DNA of 64,000 bases from Bradyrhizobium sp. S69. GTDB taxonomy: Bacteria; Pseudomonadota; Alphaproteobacteria; Rhizobiales; Xanthobacteraceae. Below, piece after piece: positions 1-8,033 of the stretch. The stretch is taken from positions 182,923-246,922 of the forward strand of contig NZ_LMUK01000051.1 in assembly GCF_009766005.1 (NCBI RefSeq), in the 5' to 3' direction. The first letter of the stretch is position 1. Every line of letters begins with the position of its first letter. Made by a program: the position numbers and the translations under genes. The notes beneath the pieces are model-generated. The model was not told where the DNA came from and searched no databases. It saw only the letters and a list, made by a program, of their open reading frames with translations.

Positions 1-510
1 CTGTTGTTGATGCAGGATGACCCGCAAGGCGAATGGCGGCAACCTGTCGCGGTCCTGCATCGCGACGCGGTTATGATGGCGGTATTGCAGGTGTCGAGTT
101 TGCTCGACCGCAATGATCGGATGCTGAGCCTTCAGGCGGTTCATCGATTCTTGAAGGACGCCAGCGTGGTAGCGGCACTTTTGCAGACGCTGGAAGATCG
201 ACGCGGACCAGATATTTTCGAACCGTCGCGAACCGAGCTGATCGAAGAGTTCCGGAAAATCTACGGCAAGATTGACTGGAAGATTCACGGTCGACTTAAA
301 CATCTGCGTAACCGAGGAATTGCGCACCTCACGGTCGAAGAGATGATGAAGTCGGTCACTTTTGCTGAACTTCGGACCTTTGTTGGGATCGTGTCCGGAC
401 TGACGGCTACCCTGCAACATCTCTGCCAGACCGATACGGCATTTAGGATCGACATTTCGGATGAATACCGACGGATGGCGCGCGAGACAATGAGGCGGGC
501 CAACCCATGA
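1..510 (+). CDS. AbiU2-like HEPN protein, 5' end cut by window
   Basis: The frame is open to the window edge; the first ATG is at position 10, so at least 167 residues are present and the N-terminus is probably missing. Near the middle lies a HEPN-type R-X5-H motif (LKHLRNRGIAHL) in a helical, HEPN-like protein. The layout (SLLDRND...SLQAVHRFL, then a basic helix with RN-x4-H) resembles AbiU2-type abortive infection proteins, whose HEPN domain is a presumed RNase. The stop overlaps the next start by 4 bases (ATGA), so the two genes are probably translated together. The family call is from memory of the pattern and was not searched. Confidence 0.6.
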   Translation: MLLMQDDPQGEWRQPVAVLHRDAVMMAVLQVSSLLDRNDRMLSLQAVHRFLKDASVVAALLQTLEDRRGPDIFEPSRTELIEEFRKIYGKIDWKIHGRLKHLRNRGIAHLTVEEMMKSVTFAELRTFVGIVSGLTATLQHLCQTDTAFRIDISDEYRRMARETMRRANP

Positions 511-1010
511 CGACGGATTTCCTGATCGGTCTGGCAAAAGCCGTCGCCTATCTCCCCGGTGTATTCGCGGCGACGTTCTTGATCTGGGATCGGTACGTCA
601 AACATAGGCCGATGGCGATCATTGTGGCACGGCCGTTGATGGACGGGAGTGTGCAGATCGTGCCGTTCTTGTTCTTCAAAAATGCAAGCGATCGGCCTAT
701 TCTGGTTTCATGGGACAATGACCGGACAAAGTTGCGCGTCGGGAAGGACCAGTCGGCTCACGCCATCCTGCGCAGTTTGGGGGATGAGCAGACCGTGGTT
801 TCGCTGGGACCAGAAGCTGAGGCTTATTTGCCGGTATTTAAGCCCAACACCTATGACTTGATTGACCCCCACAACAGAATGGAGCTTGAGCTTAAATGGC
901 GATTTGCTCAGCCCCGTTTTTGGATTGCTGAAAGACGTCTCAGAATCTCGCTTCGCAAACGCGATTTAGAGGAAATGATCGACGGATTTATGGACGGCTC
1001 GCAGAGGTGA
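507..1010 (+). CDS. hypothetical protein with one N-terminal membrane segment
   Basis: This 167-residue protein starts at an ATG that overlaps the preceding stop by 4 bases. Residues about 6-28 (IGLAKAVAYLPGVFAATFLI) form one hydrophobic segment; the rest is soluble, with alternating beta-rich stretches and a basic C-terminal part. No family is recognised. The coupling with an AbiU2-like HEPN gene suggests a membrane-anchored partner or sensor of that protein, which is inference from position only. Confidence 0.6.
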   Translation: MTTDFLIGLAKAVAYLPGVFAATFLIWDRYVKHRPMAIIVARPLMDGSVQIVPFLFFKNASDRPILVSWDNDRTKLRVGKDQSAHAILRSLGDEQTVVSLGPEAEAYLPVFKPNTYDLIDPHNRMELELKWRFAQPRFWIAERRLRISLRKRDLEEMIDGFMDGSQR

Positions 1011-1041
1011 TCGCGGTCACTGCGTCGCACGACTGGCCGTT

Positions 1042-1896
1042 TTACCACTCCAACTGTTCCCAGCGGGCCTTATCAAGCGTCCCGTCCGCTAAGATGAAAT
1101 GTGCGGGGCGCGCGCGAATTATTTCGAGGCCAGCGATAGCCTCGTTTGGATCGTCGCTTGTGCTTGGCCCCTGAAAGATCACACCGCCCAACATCCATGA
1201 GCGTAACCCGCGATGCTGTACCACGGTGATCATCGGCGCACCGCTTATTCCGCGAAAGTCAAAATTTTCTGGCATAATTCCGTCGCCGAAAACCGGCACG
1301 AGACCTTGTCGCTCGATCTGCGATGAAATTACTTTTTCATTCACCTGCGTGGCGATACCAGAACCGCATACAGCACCGAACGTGATAAACTCCGGAGTTT
1401 GGCGTGTCCCGACTCCCGGATATCCGCTATAGTAAATGCCGCCGTTCTGCATCGGTAGGCTTGGCGGCCACGTTCTCTGGTAGCCTCCGCACACTTCTTT
1501 TCCGATACCTCTCACCTCTTGTTCAGTCACCGAAAAGGTTGCGATATCGATACCCGGATGAGAGTCGATCATGCGCGCATCCAAATCGAGCTGGATGCCC
1601 ATACCGTTTGTCGTAAGTGTGAGCGGTCCCTTGCGAGCATCCGACGCCCGATAGCCGTCAACGACATGGTACGCGGTTACACCGATGACCCGCTCGCCGG
1701 TATTTAAGAAGAACGCGGTGCCGTTGCGCGGGACTATTGTGCCGTAGCCATCATATTCGCGCCATGCCAGCGGCACACAGAATGAGGTGACCAAGCGCAG
1801 CTCATATTCTCCCAAGCCGCCCGCCATGATGGCTTTGGCTTCCTCAATGGAAAGCTGCTCATCGATCGGAATTTGCGTCTGTGTCTGGTCACTCAT
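1042..1896 (-). CDS. trypsin-like serine peptidase domain protein
   Basis: The ATG at 1896 gives 284 residues; the frame is open further upstream but without protein-like sequence. A chymotrypsin-fold catalytic triad can be read: His77 in GVTAYHVVD, Asp117 in HPGIDIAT, and Ser218 in the GISGAP motif. No signal peptide is visible, so it is probably cytoplasmic, unlike DegP-type proteases. It faces away from a second trypsin-like gene starting at 2050, leaving 153 bases for both promoters. The substrate is unknown; a processing or effector role in a defence module is only inference. Confidence 0.72.
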   Translation of the reverse strand: MSDQTQTQIPIDEQLSIEEAKAIMAGGLGEYELRLVTSFCVPLAWREYDGYGTIVPRNGTAFFLNTGERVIGVTAYHVVDGYRASDARKGPLTLTTNGMGIQLDLDARMIDSHPGIDIATFSVTEQEVRGIGKEVCGGYQRTWPPSLPMQNGGIYYSGYPGVGTRQTPEFITFGAVCGSGIATQVNEKVISSQIERQGLVPVFGDGIMPENFDFRGISGAPMITVVQHRGLRSWMLGGVIFQGPSTSDDPNEAIAGLEIIRARPAHFILADGTLDKARWEQLEW

Positions 1897-2049
1897 GATC
1901 CTGTTATAGCGCCAAAACAAGCGAGAAGGGAGCCGCCCGCTTGTCCAAATCGCACTGAGCTGGCGCGCGGCGGCGATGATGATGACACATGATACCCAAG
2001 GGCCGGTCCGTGGTATGCTCGGCGGAACGCAGGAGCGAGTAACGAATCG

Positions 2050-2808
2050 ATGACCGAGAACCTTTTCACTCGCTTTAGCGACAGGTCGGTTCGCGTTGGG
2101 CAGGTATGGATACCGGGCAAACAGGTCGAGCAGACCCTCGCGCGCTACGCAAAATTGTTGTTCTGCTTGAATCATTCTGTTGATCATCCTTATTCCCTCA
2201 TGGGCAGCGCGACTGCGATCCGTTGGAAAGATCGGTGCCTACTATTTTGCTGCCAGCATCAGATTTTGCAGTACGCCCCGGACGATGTCGTCATACCGAC
2301 AGACAAATCAGGTGAGATTTTAATTTCGGGATCGGCGCTGATTTGGAGAGAGCCTGACAGTACCAGCCTTGGCGAGGAATTTCTCGACATCCGAGCGATG
2401 AGGTTCATTCCTACTAATTATGGCGTGGCAAATCTGGAGGCCGGCTTTTTCGATCTGTCCGCCTCAGATTGCTGGAAGCGCGAAACCGATGCCACGTTTT
2501 TTCTTTTTGGCTACCCGACCAGCCTCCGCAGGGTCGATTACGACAAGCCCAGCATTGATGTGCAACAGGTCGTGACAAGCGCGAAATATGTTGGACCAAG
2601 CAACGCTGAGGGAGTTCATCGAATAGAGATGCACCGCACGAAAGGCTTTTCATCAGACGGACTGAGCGGTGGTCCAGTGTTTCATCTTGCAGAGGATGCC
2701 AATGGGTTTTTCGTCGGGTTTTCAGGCGTAATGCTACGAGGCAGCGACACCTCTGATATCATTCACTTGATCGAGGCTGGCCAGATTTTAAAATTCTTCA
2801 ATGGATGA
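2050..2808 (+). CDS. second trypsin-like serine peptidase domain protein
   Basis: This 252-residue protein has a chymotrypsin-like layout. His70 lies in FCCQHQI, the nucleophile Ser206 in GLSGGPVF (GxSGGP), and the Asp is either Asp113 (LDIRAM) or the one in the FFDLSA stretch. It has no signal peptide. It is divergent from the peptidase gene ending at 1042 and shares little sequence with it outside the active-site motifs, so the pair does not look like a recent duplication. The substrate is unknown. Confidence 0.68.
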   Translation: MTENLFTRFSDRSVRVGQVWIPGKQVEQTLARYAKLLFCLNHSVDHPYSLMGSATAIRWKDRCLLFCCQHQILQYAPDDVVIPTDKSGEILISGSALIWREPDSTSLGEEFLDIRAMRFIPTNYGVANLEAGFFDLSASDCWKRETDATFFLFGYPTSLRRVDYDKPSIDVQQVVTSAKYVGPSNAEGVHRIEMHRTKGFSSDGLSGGPVFHLAEDANGFFVGFSGVMLRGSDTSDIIHLIEAGQILKFFNG

Positions 2809-2818
2809 CAATTCTTGC

Positions 2819-3259
2819 TCACCGCCGCTCATCATCATCCGGATGTACCCATTTATAGGGCGCGATCTCGCGCTGTTGCGTGAGCTTGACCATATGCACG
2901 CGTGGCGAATAGCGTGGCGTCCGGCACGACCGGCATTTCAGCGCCGCCTCTAGTTTCCAGATCGGCGTATCGCGTGGTCGCCGGACATGTTCAAGCGGAA
3001 TGCTGGCCTCGGTTTCGCAGCGATGGCATTTGACTTGTAGCCAGCTATAGCCGCCGTTGAGACATTGCGCGATCGTTGGCGACGGCTGCGCCGGTCCCCC
3101 ATGGGCTTCCATCTGGATCGACCATAGCTCGGCCGCTGCCCGGTCGGCTTCACTGACGGCCTTCCGCGCGGCTTCCTGCGCTCCCTCGGCGCGAATCCTG
3201 GCCCCTATGATCCGGCCGCCGTAGATGACTTCTCGCGATTTCGTGCTCATGGCGGCCAT
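2819..3259 (-). CDS. hypothetical protein with two CxxC zinc-binding knuckles
   Basis: The gene encodes about 146 residues. The ATG at 3259 is preceded by AAGG at good spacing; an ATG nine bases further in is also possible. The C-terminal half has KCHRC and KCRSC, about 40 residues apart, consistent with one four-cysteine zinc site, and a basic end. Small proteins with this WLxVxCxRC...CRxC layout are common in rhizobial genomes and have no assigned function. It converges on the peptidase gene ending at 2808, with only about 10 bases between the stops. Confidence 0.6.
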   Translation of the reverse strand: MAAMSTKSREVIYGGRIIGARIRAEGAQEAARKAVSEADRAAAELWSIQMEAHGGPAQPSPTIAQCLNGGYSWLQVKCHRCETEASIPLEHVRRPRDTPIWKLEAALKCRSCRTPRYSPRVHMVKLTQQREIAPYKWVHPDDDERR

Positions 3260-3390
3260 TACAGCGACCTTGGCGCGGCTGTGCAATGGCACTAGGGTTT
3301 GCGGTACGGTAGCGCTTGGCGACCCCACAGGTACGGGCTGTGTGCTTGGCGAGACGGCTGCTTGGGTCTTGGTGTTCGCGGGGGAACCTT

Positions 3391-3984
3391 ATGAGATCGG
3401 GACTTGGCAGCGTTGGTGCGTTTCTCTTGATGGGACTGGCAACGATAAACGGGAGTGCTGCTCAGAGTGCCAAAGTCCCAGCAAGGGACGACGTGTTCAA
3501 TTTTGCAGGCACACAACAGTCTGAATACACGGCGGACCTTCGAGAAAAATTTATCGGGTCACTCGTGACTTATTGTCAGGCAGTTTTCGAGTCACTTCCA
3601 ACGAACACGCCCGCAGAAGACGCTTGGGTCGTTTCCGAGGAAAACACCAGAGACGCGGCAAAAATACAACGCCTCTGGAAATCCAAGGAGTATAGCCGGA
3701 GCTACTTGAAAGCGATTTTTTCACAATGCAAAGATACGACGGCTATGCTGATTGAGCTGATCCAGTATTTTTCGAAAAAGCCAAATTCATCCGAGCAGCT
3801 TTCGCGTCTTGAGGCAAATGGGCTCATCAAACTCGCTCTCAATTTCGATGTCTTTCTTGACGACTATTCGTCCAACATCGAAATAACTAAAGACGTGCGA
3901 TCATCATTCGATGAATTCCGTCTTCACGTCATTCGCATTTGCCTGTTACGAGCGGCACGGAGCTCACTTGACGATGTTCATTAA
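3391..3984 (+). CDS. exported hypothetical protein
   Basis: The ATG at 3391 begins a clear signal peptide (MRSGLGSVGAFLLMGLA, then a small-residue cleavage region ending SAAQS), which is why it is preferred over the upstream start at 3316. The mature part of about 170 residues is helical and charged, with two or three cysteines (TYCQAV, FSQCKD). No family is recognised. Its last 11 bases overlap the next gene, also exported, so the two are probably a coupled pair acting in the periplasm or outside the cell. Confidence 0.55.
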   Translation: MRSGLGSVGAFLLMGLATINGSAAQSAKVPARDDVFNFAGTQQSEYTADLREKFIGSLVTYCQAVFESLPTNTPAEDAWVVSEENTRDAAKIQRLWKSKEYSRSYLKAIFSQCKDTTAMLIELIQYFSKKPNSSEQLSRLEANGLIKLALNFDVFLDDYSSNIEITKDVRSSFDEFRLHVIRICLLRAARSSLDDVH

Positions 3985-4333
3985 TCGAATATGCGCGACA
4001 GCGGCGGCGGCGATCATTGTCCTCTTGTTCTGCGCCAACGCCCGCGCCGAATCAGTTGATGTAAAATATCGCGGCCCTGTCGATCTCAAAACATTTGAGT
4101 GTCGTGACATCAACCGAAGTAGCTTCATCCAGCGCGTTTGTTACGACAAAGCGCAGAGCTATATGATTATAAACTTGAAGGGCACTTATTATCACTATTG
4201 CGAATTGTCGCCCACGACGTTTGACTCCTTAATGGACGCGCCATCTATGGGCCAGTTCTATAATCAAAACATCAAAGGGTCTGGCTCGGATGGTCCGTAT
4301 GATTGTCGAACGCATCGTGTGCCGCCCTATTAG
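3974..4333 (+). CDS. exported KTSC-domain protein
   Basis: The 119-residue product begins with a signal peptide (MFINRICATAAAAIIVLLFC, cleavage near ARAES). The mature part matches the KTSC domain layout: a strand pair with YDKAQSYMIINLKGTYYHY, then the helix LSPTTFDSLMDAPSMGQFYNQNIKG. KTSC domains occur in phage, plasmid and toxin-associated proteins, and their function is not established. The start lies inside the preceding exported gene (11-base overlap), so translation is probably coupled. Confidence 0.65.
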   Translation: MFINRICATAAAAIIVLLFCANARAESVDVKYRGPVDLKTFECRDINRSSFIQRVCYDKAQSYMIINLKGTYYHYCELSPTTFDSLMDAPSMGQFYNQNIKGSGSDGPYDCRTHRVPPY

Positions 4334-4384
4334 GAAATTTTCGCCGCCACCGCGAAGGCCCTGAACATTGGGACATAGACCTGA

Positions 4385-4648
4385 ATGCAATTCGCCACTA
4401 TCCGACCCTATGCCGACCCGGAAGCCGCCGCGCGCAAGCTGATCGAGATCGCCAATTCGGTCGAGGCCGTGCAGGATGGCCGAATCTTTATTGAGCTGAT
4501 CAACGGGCCGCTGTTATTCGAGCATAAGGCTACGCCAGCGGAGTATAGCGCCGGGCTAAAGCTTGCGATCGAACGCGGCTGGCTGGTCATGCACGAGAGC
4601 GGGACTTTCGTGAAGTTCACGCAGGCGGGCGCCGAGCTGTTCGCGTGA
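4385..4648 (+). CDS. small hypothetical protein, 87 aa
   Basis: This short acidic protein (MQFATIRPYADPEAAARKLI...) has three predicted helices and a C-terminal beta pair ending KFTQAGAELFA. The helix-helix-wing shape around AIERGWLVMHESGTFVKFT resembles a minimal winged helix, but no DNA-binding residues stand out. The start codon directly follows the region after the KTSC gene, 51 bases away on the same strand. Function unknown. Confidence 0.55.
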   Translation: MQFATIRPYADPEAAARKLIEIANSVEAVQDGRIFIELINGPLLFEHKATPAEYSAGLKLAIERGWLVMHESGTFVKFTQAGAELFA

Positions 4649-4661
4649 ACTACGTCACACC

Positions 4662-5180
4662 TTACGAAGGCCACCCCGGCCTATCATAGAGCACCAGACA
4701 GAAATTTGCAAAAAGTAGACTGAGCGCAAAAAGTGAAGTCAGTAAGCAGTACGCGATAACAAACAAAGCAACATTGCTGCTCCGCAGTGCTTCTTCGGCT
4801 TCAACTTTGTCGAGTCGGTTATATTCGATGAAAAATTCGGTAAGAGTCCGATTTGGAGAAAGCAAATATCTAACGAATGTGAAGTGCTTTATCTGCATCG
4901 CAATTTTGTAAACCTGATACAGCACGAAGCCGACGAGAGACATTCCAAGGCAAAATGCTACCATAATATTGGCACGAGGTGGCAATTGTGACTTCGTATA
5001 ACTCCAAAGCGTGAACGCGCCAGCGTACCCGCCTAACATTACCAGATTGGTGTAGGCTGTTGCCTTGTCATACAACTTCGACTGAATATCGACTATGGTC
5101 CGACGATATTCATCTGCTAATTTTCTTTGTTCCTCGTTTTGTTGATCTGGCGCTACGCCGCCCTTATCCAAATCACTCAT
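4662..5180 (-). CDS. three-span membrane protein, unknown function
   Basis: The product has 172 residues. A charged N-terminus (about 1-40, possible coiled coil EEQRKLADEYRRTIVDIQ) is followed by hydrophobic segments near 43-62, 70-92 and 135-162. The loop between the second and third spans contains the charged helix LTEFFIEYNRLDKVEAEEAL. The start codon is two bases downstream of the stop of the GrlR-like gene, so both are read as one operon. The helix-plus-membrane layout recalls small membrane effectors next to sensor genes, but no family is recognised. Confidence 0.6.
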   Translation of the reverse strand: MSDLDKGGVAPDQQNEEQRKLADEYRRTIVDIQSKLYDKATAYTNLVMLGGYAGAFTLWSYTKSQLPPRANIMVAFCLGMSLVGFVLYQVYKIAMQIKHFTFVRYLLSPNRTLTEFFIEYNRLDKVEAEEALRSSNVALFVIAYCLLTSLFALSLLFANFCLVLYDRPGWPS

Positions 5181-5182
5181 TA

Positions 5183-5509
5183 TCAGTCAGCGATGCGGGA
5201 AAGTTTGGCGGTGAATTTCAAGCCCGGTGCTTCAACTGCCGTTCCTTGCATCAATCCGCTGTTGCCATTCGACTGCCCTTTGAGAGCGATGTGAACTCGA
5301 TCCTTGCCGAAGACAGAAACAATGCCGGGATATTGCGTGTGTCGATCTGTAACTACCTCAGCGATAAATTCGTTTCCATGTTGTGCGAAAGTGCCAACAT
5401 AGAATAGGCCAGCGTCCCCGCCGTGCAGTCTTCCGCCCTGCAAAAAGACTACGCCAGCCCCAAAACCCATCGGAGTGTGAAATTCTACCTTGTACAGGCC
5501 GTCATCCAT
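5183..5509 (-). CDS. GrlR-like regulatory protein
   Basis: This 108-residue protein follows the layout of GrlR, the calycin-like fold protein that in enteropathogens binds and inhibits the type III secretion activator GrlA. It opens with GLYKVEFHTPMGFGAGVVFL and GGRLHGGDAGLFYVGTF, the conserved start of the family, then alternating strands to the end. Rhizobial homologues are known away from any secretion locus. No GrlA-like or secretion gene is nearby; instead the gene leads an operon with a membrane protein. A 20-base perfect palindrome lies 68 bases upstream. Confidence 0.7.
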   Translation of the reverse strand: MDDGLYKVEFHTPMGFGAGVVFLQGGRLHGGDAGLFYVGTFAQHGNEFIAEVVTDRHTQYPGIVSVFGKDRVHIALKGQSNGNSGLMQGTAVEAPGLKFTAKLSRIAD

Positions 5510-5576
5510 TTTGCGCTCCTCTCGTTAACGTCGAACGCTTTTACGCCAGTGCGCTATAAATATCCACGGCGCCAAA

Positions 5577-5596
5577 CCGCCGTCACGTGACGGCGG
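5577..5596. promoter_or_regulatory. perfect 20-bp palindrome upstream of the GrlR-like gene
   Basis: CCGCCGTCACGTGACGGCGG reads the same on both strands. It lies in the 181-base gap between the DUF2971 gene end and the GrlR-like start. It could be an operator for the GrlR/membrane operon or a hairpin at the end of a transcript. No T-tract follows on either side, which speaks against an intrinsic terminator. Confidence 0.45.
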
Positions 5597-5690
5597 CGGC
5601 AGCGATTGGCCCCGCATGGGGTTAGCCTGAGTGCCAAAGCGCTCATGTCCCGCGCGCGGGAAACGTGCCAAGGTTTACAAGATTGTGCCG

Positions 5691-6704
5691 TTAGCTGCGG
5701 ATCGGAATAAGTGATGCGAATATTTTGTTTCCAGCATCGGTTACGCCGGACGCGGTGAGTGTTTCTTTGAATGCCTCGTACATCGCTAGCGGATACGGCG
5801 AAGGGCCGATAATCAAGCGATCAAACATCGCGGCTAAATCCAGCTCGGCGAGCACTGGCGATACGGCGCCATCAAGCGGAATTTTGTAGACAATTTGCGG
5901 GACGCCACCGACGACTTCCGTCGAATGATCAACGAATTGGGAAGGCAATCGCTGAGGTGAATAGATAGCTCTCCACTCCCGCTCTTCGTGGAAACCCTCA
6001 TGTTTCAGGCAGGTGACACCCGCGACAAGCATCGTAAAAACATAATTGACAATCATCTGTCGATCAATTCCACGTAAAAATTCGGCGGACGTTTGAAAGT
6101 TCTTGATGCTTTCGTCGATAACGCCGTGAGTTTCCGCTTCGGTGAGATAGGCGACGGGACTGAACATCAAACCTAGAGCGATTGCGGCACTCGAAAAATT
6201 CGGAACACGGAAAACTAGTCCGACCCGAGCTGATGAGGCGTTACCGAAGGCACGCCACATCGATAAGCGTCCGTGGAAATCTTCCGACGTTCTGTGCTCA
6301 GAGATCGATGCGATATAGGTGTTGTCACGGATGTTGTTCCACCAGCCATTAAATAGGTTGATAGCTTCCATGGCTGCACCGGGAGCAGACTGATCCAGCG
6401 CTGTTGTAAAGGCGTCCAGACGCGGCTTGTCGGAAAAGAATTTTGTCAGAATGGCGAAACCATGTTGGACCTCAAGGTAATCCGCCATGCACGTCGCGTT
6501 GCGCATCCACAGCCGCTTCGTCTTGATAATATTGAGTGCATTTTCGGCCGATGTGTAATGGACAAATCGCGGGTCAGAACCGTCAGCTTCATTTGCAAAA
6601 ATGGCGTCCCGCTGCCTCCGCGCGTGGGGCATGAAGATACCCTCTAGACGCTTCAAGAGTTCGATTTGTTCTGGGGGCAAACCGGGAATTGGTGGCGTAT
6701 TCAT
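5691..6704 (-). CDS. DUF2971 domain protein
   Basis: This 337-residue protein has the DUF2971 hallmarks: FVHYTSAENALNIIKTKRLWMRNATCMADYLEV near the start, then LSMWRAFG, and HEEREWRAIY near residue 260. The family is widespread in mobile regions and often near defence genes; no biochemical activity is established, though its fold has been likened to ADP-ribosyltransferase-type domains. It stands alone here, with no gene within 80 bases on the same strand. Confidence 0.8.
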   Translation of the reverse strand: MNTPPIPGLPPEQIELLKRLEGIFMPHARRQRDAIFANEADGSDPRFVHYTSAENALNIIKTKRLWMRNATCMADYLEVQHGFAILTKFFSDKPRLDAFTTALDQSAPGAAMEAINLFNGWWNNIRDNTYIASISEHRTSEDFHGRLSMWRAFGNASSARVGLVFRVPNFSSAAIALGLMFSPVAYLTEAETHGVIDESIKNFQTSAEFLRGIDRQMIVNYVFTMLVAGVTCLKHEGFHEEREWRAIYSPQRLPSQFVDHSTEVVGGVPQIVYKIPLDGAVSPVLAELDLAAMFDRLIIGPSPYPLAMYEAFKETLTASGVTDAGNKIFASLIPIRS

Positions 6705-6786
6705 GAAATGGCTTTCAAAACTCTAGGACGAGCGAACGCAACCATGCACCATGTTAGGTAGTATTGTCGAGACCGAGCGCTGTCGT

Positions 6787-6984
6787 TCACTGCGCCCGAT
6801 CGCATGCCGGGTGCGGCAACGGTCCCTCATGATCCTCAAGCCATGCCCGATCGCGCATGTCGACATAGCCGCCGCAGAGCGGGCATTTCCGGAAGTGCTC
6901 GGCTTCGCTTAAAGGGCGTCCGGTGACTTGCCTACCGATGACGGTGCCGCGCGGAAATTGATCTTCGATGCTCGCGATTTTCAT
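6787..6984 (-). CDS. small CPLC zinc-knuckle protein, 65 aa
   Basis: MKIASIEDQF... is a 65-residue protein with CPLCGGYVDM in the middle and HPAC near the end, which could together bind one zinc ion. It is one of several short cysteine-motif proteins in this island, all without known function. The start is an ATG in a good context (AGGTGACCAT upstream on the coding strand). Confidence 0.5.
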   Translation of the reverse strand: MKIASIEDQFPRGTVIGRQVTGRPLSEAEHFRKCPLCGGYVDMRDRAWLEDHEGPLPHPACDRAQ

Positions 6985-7116
6985 ATGGTCACCTCAAAAA
7001 AATCAGGCCCCGGAATTACTTCCGCGGCCACCTATACGGCGCGCGGTTTACATCCGACCGTGCTGCCATCTCGATTTATATGGTGACTGCCGTTGTTGCT
7101 GCCATCGTTAGCGACC

Positions 7117-7305
7117 TTACTCTGCGGCTTCGTCGACAGACCCAGCCCCTGCCGGGCCGGTATAGCCGCATCGGAAACACTCAAATATCTTTCCGCCGGG
7201 CTCTGCTGCCATCATCCGCATCTGGCAACTCGGACAGTGCGGGCGACGATCGTCGAACGTCTCTTGCTTCGATAACTTGGCCAAGGTTTTGACTCCATGG
7301 ATCAA
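7117..7305 (-). CDS. small zinc-ribbon protein, 62 aa
   Basis: The 62-residue product carries CPSC and CFRC knuckles 20 residues apart (HCPSCQMRMMAAEPGGKIFECFRCGYT), the classical zinc-ribbon spacing seen in RNA polymerase- and primase-type ribbons. An acidic tail follows. A stand-alone ribbon of this size may bind nucleic acid or a partner protein, but nothing in the sequence tells which. Confidence 0.55.
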   Translation of the reverse strand: MIHGVKTLAKLSKQETFDDRRPHCPSCQMRMMAAEPGGKIFECFRCGYTGPAGAGSVDEAAE

Positions 7306-7583
7306 GGCGGGAGCAGAACACTCTCAGTCACCGATAACGGCCGGGACGCGCGGTGATGATACAACCTATAGTACGCCCAGCTAAAATCGCTGTTCAATAT
7401 TGCTCACTTTCCAGATTCAGCCGCGCGGCCAGCGCCATGCCTCAAAGCCAAACCCTCGCGCCGCTCATCCTGCGGTGCAGCGCCGGCCGTCAGCGCGTTG
7501 GCGCGCTGGACGTGAGACATTGGGCCTGTCAGATTAGAGGGCCGTTAGCGGGGCATCGCTGGTGACGACATGAAGGGGTTTGG

Positions 7584-7742
7584 ATGAAAACACGGGTCTC
7601 AAATCCGAATGAGCAGAGATGTCCAGCTTGCGACGGCACGGGCGTCCTAGCGGCCGTTCAACCCGTGCAGCCCGATCGCAGAGTCTATCCGCCGCCGTGC
7701 AGGGAATGCGATGGCAAGGGACGGATACCGAAAGCGGATTAG
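7584..7742 (+). CDS. 52-aa protein with two DnaJ-type CxxCxGxG motifs
   Basis: This short frame from the ATG at 7584 to TAG at 7740 encodes CPACDGTG and CRECDGKG, separated by about 23 residues. These are two copies of the CxxCxGxG motif that forms the zinc sites of DnaJ/HSP40. Real DnaJ proteins have four such motifs, so this is a half-size, stand-alone zinc module. A strong hairpin follows 20 bases after the stop, which supports it as a real transcription unit. Confidence 0.6.
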   Translation: MKTRVSNPNEQRCPACDGTGVLAAVQPVQPDRRVYPPPCRECDGKGRIPKAD

Positions 7743-7761
7743 TGAGGCGGTCTGAAACGCA

Positions 7762-7800
7762 CAACGCCACCGAGCGGAATATGATCGATCGGTGGCGTTG
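7762..7800 (+). terminator. hairpin after the 52-aa zinc protein
   Basis: CAACGCCACCGA at 7762-7773 pairs perfectly with TCGGTGGCGTTG at 7789-7800 across a 15-base loop, making a 12-bp stem, followed by GTTTAGG. The T-run is short, so it is a plausible but not ideal intrinsic terminator for the gene ending at 7742. Confidence 0.6.
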
Positions 7801-8033
7801 GTTTAGGTGCCGAGCCCTCAAAATCTCCCGGCAGATCATGCCAAGCCGCCGGATGTTCGGGACCAAGTCTCCAAAAAAGCCAAGGCACTTTGCTGTCGGG
7901 CTCTCCTCACCGCCGATTGCGTTCATCAGGTTACCGGGGGCAGTCCCGCCGGCATGAGCCTGCAACTTGGGGTAGACAATCTAGGAGAATTCGTGGTTAA
8001 CTTTCGCTCGGGCGCAAGGTTGGGGGTGACGGG

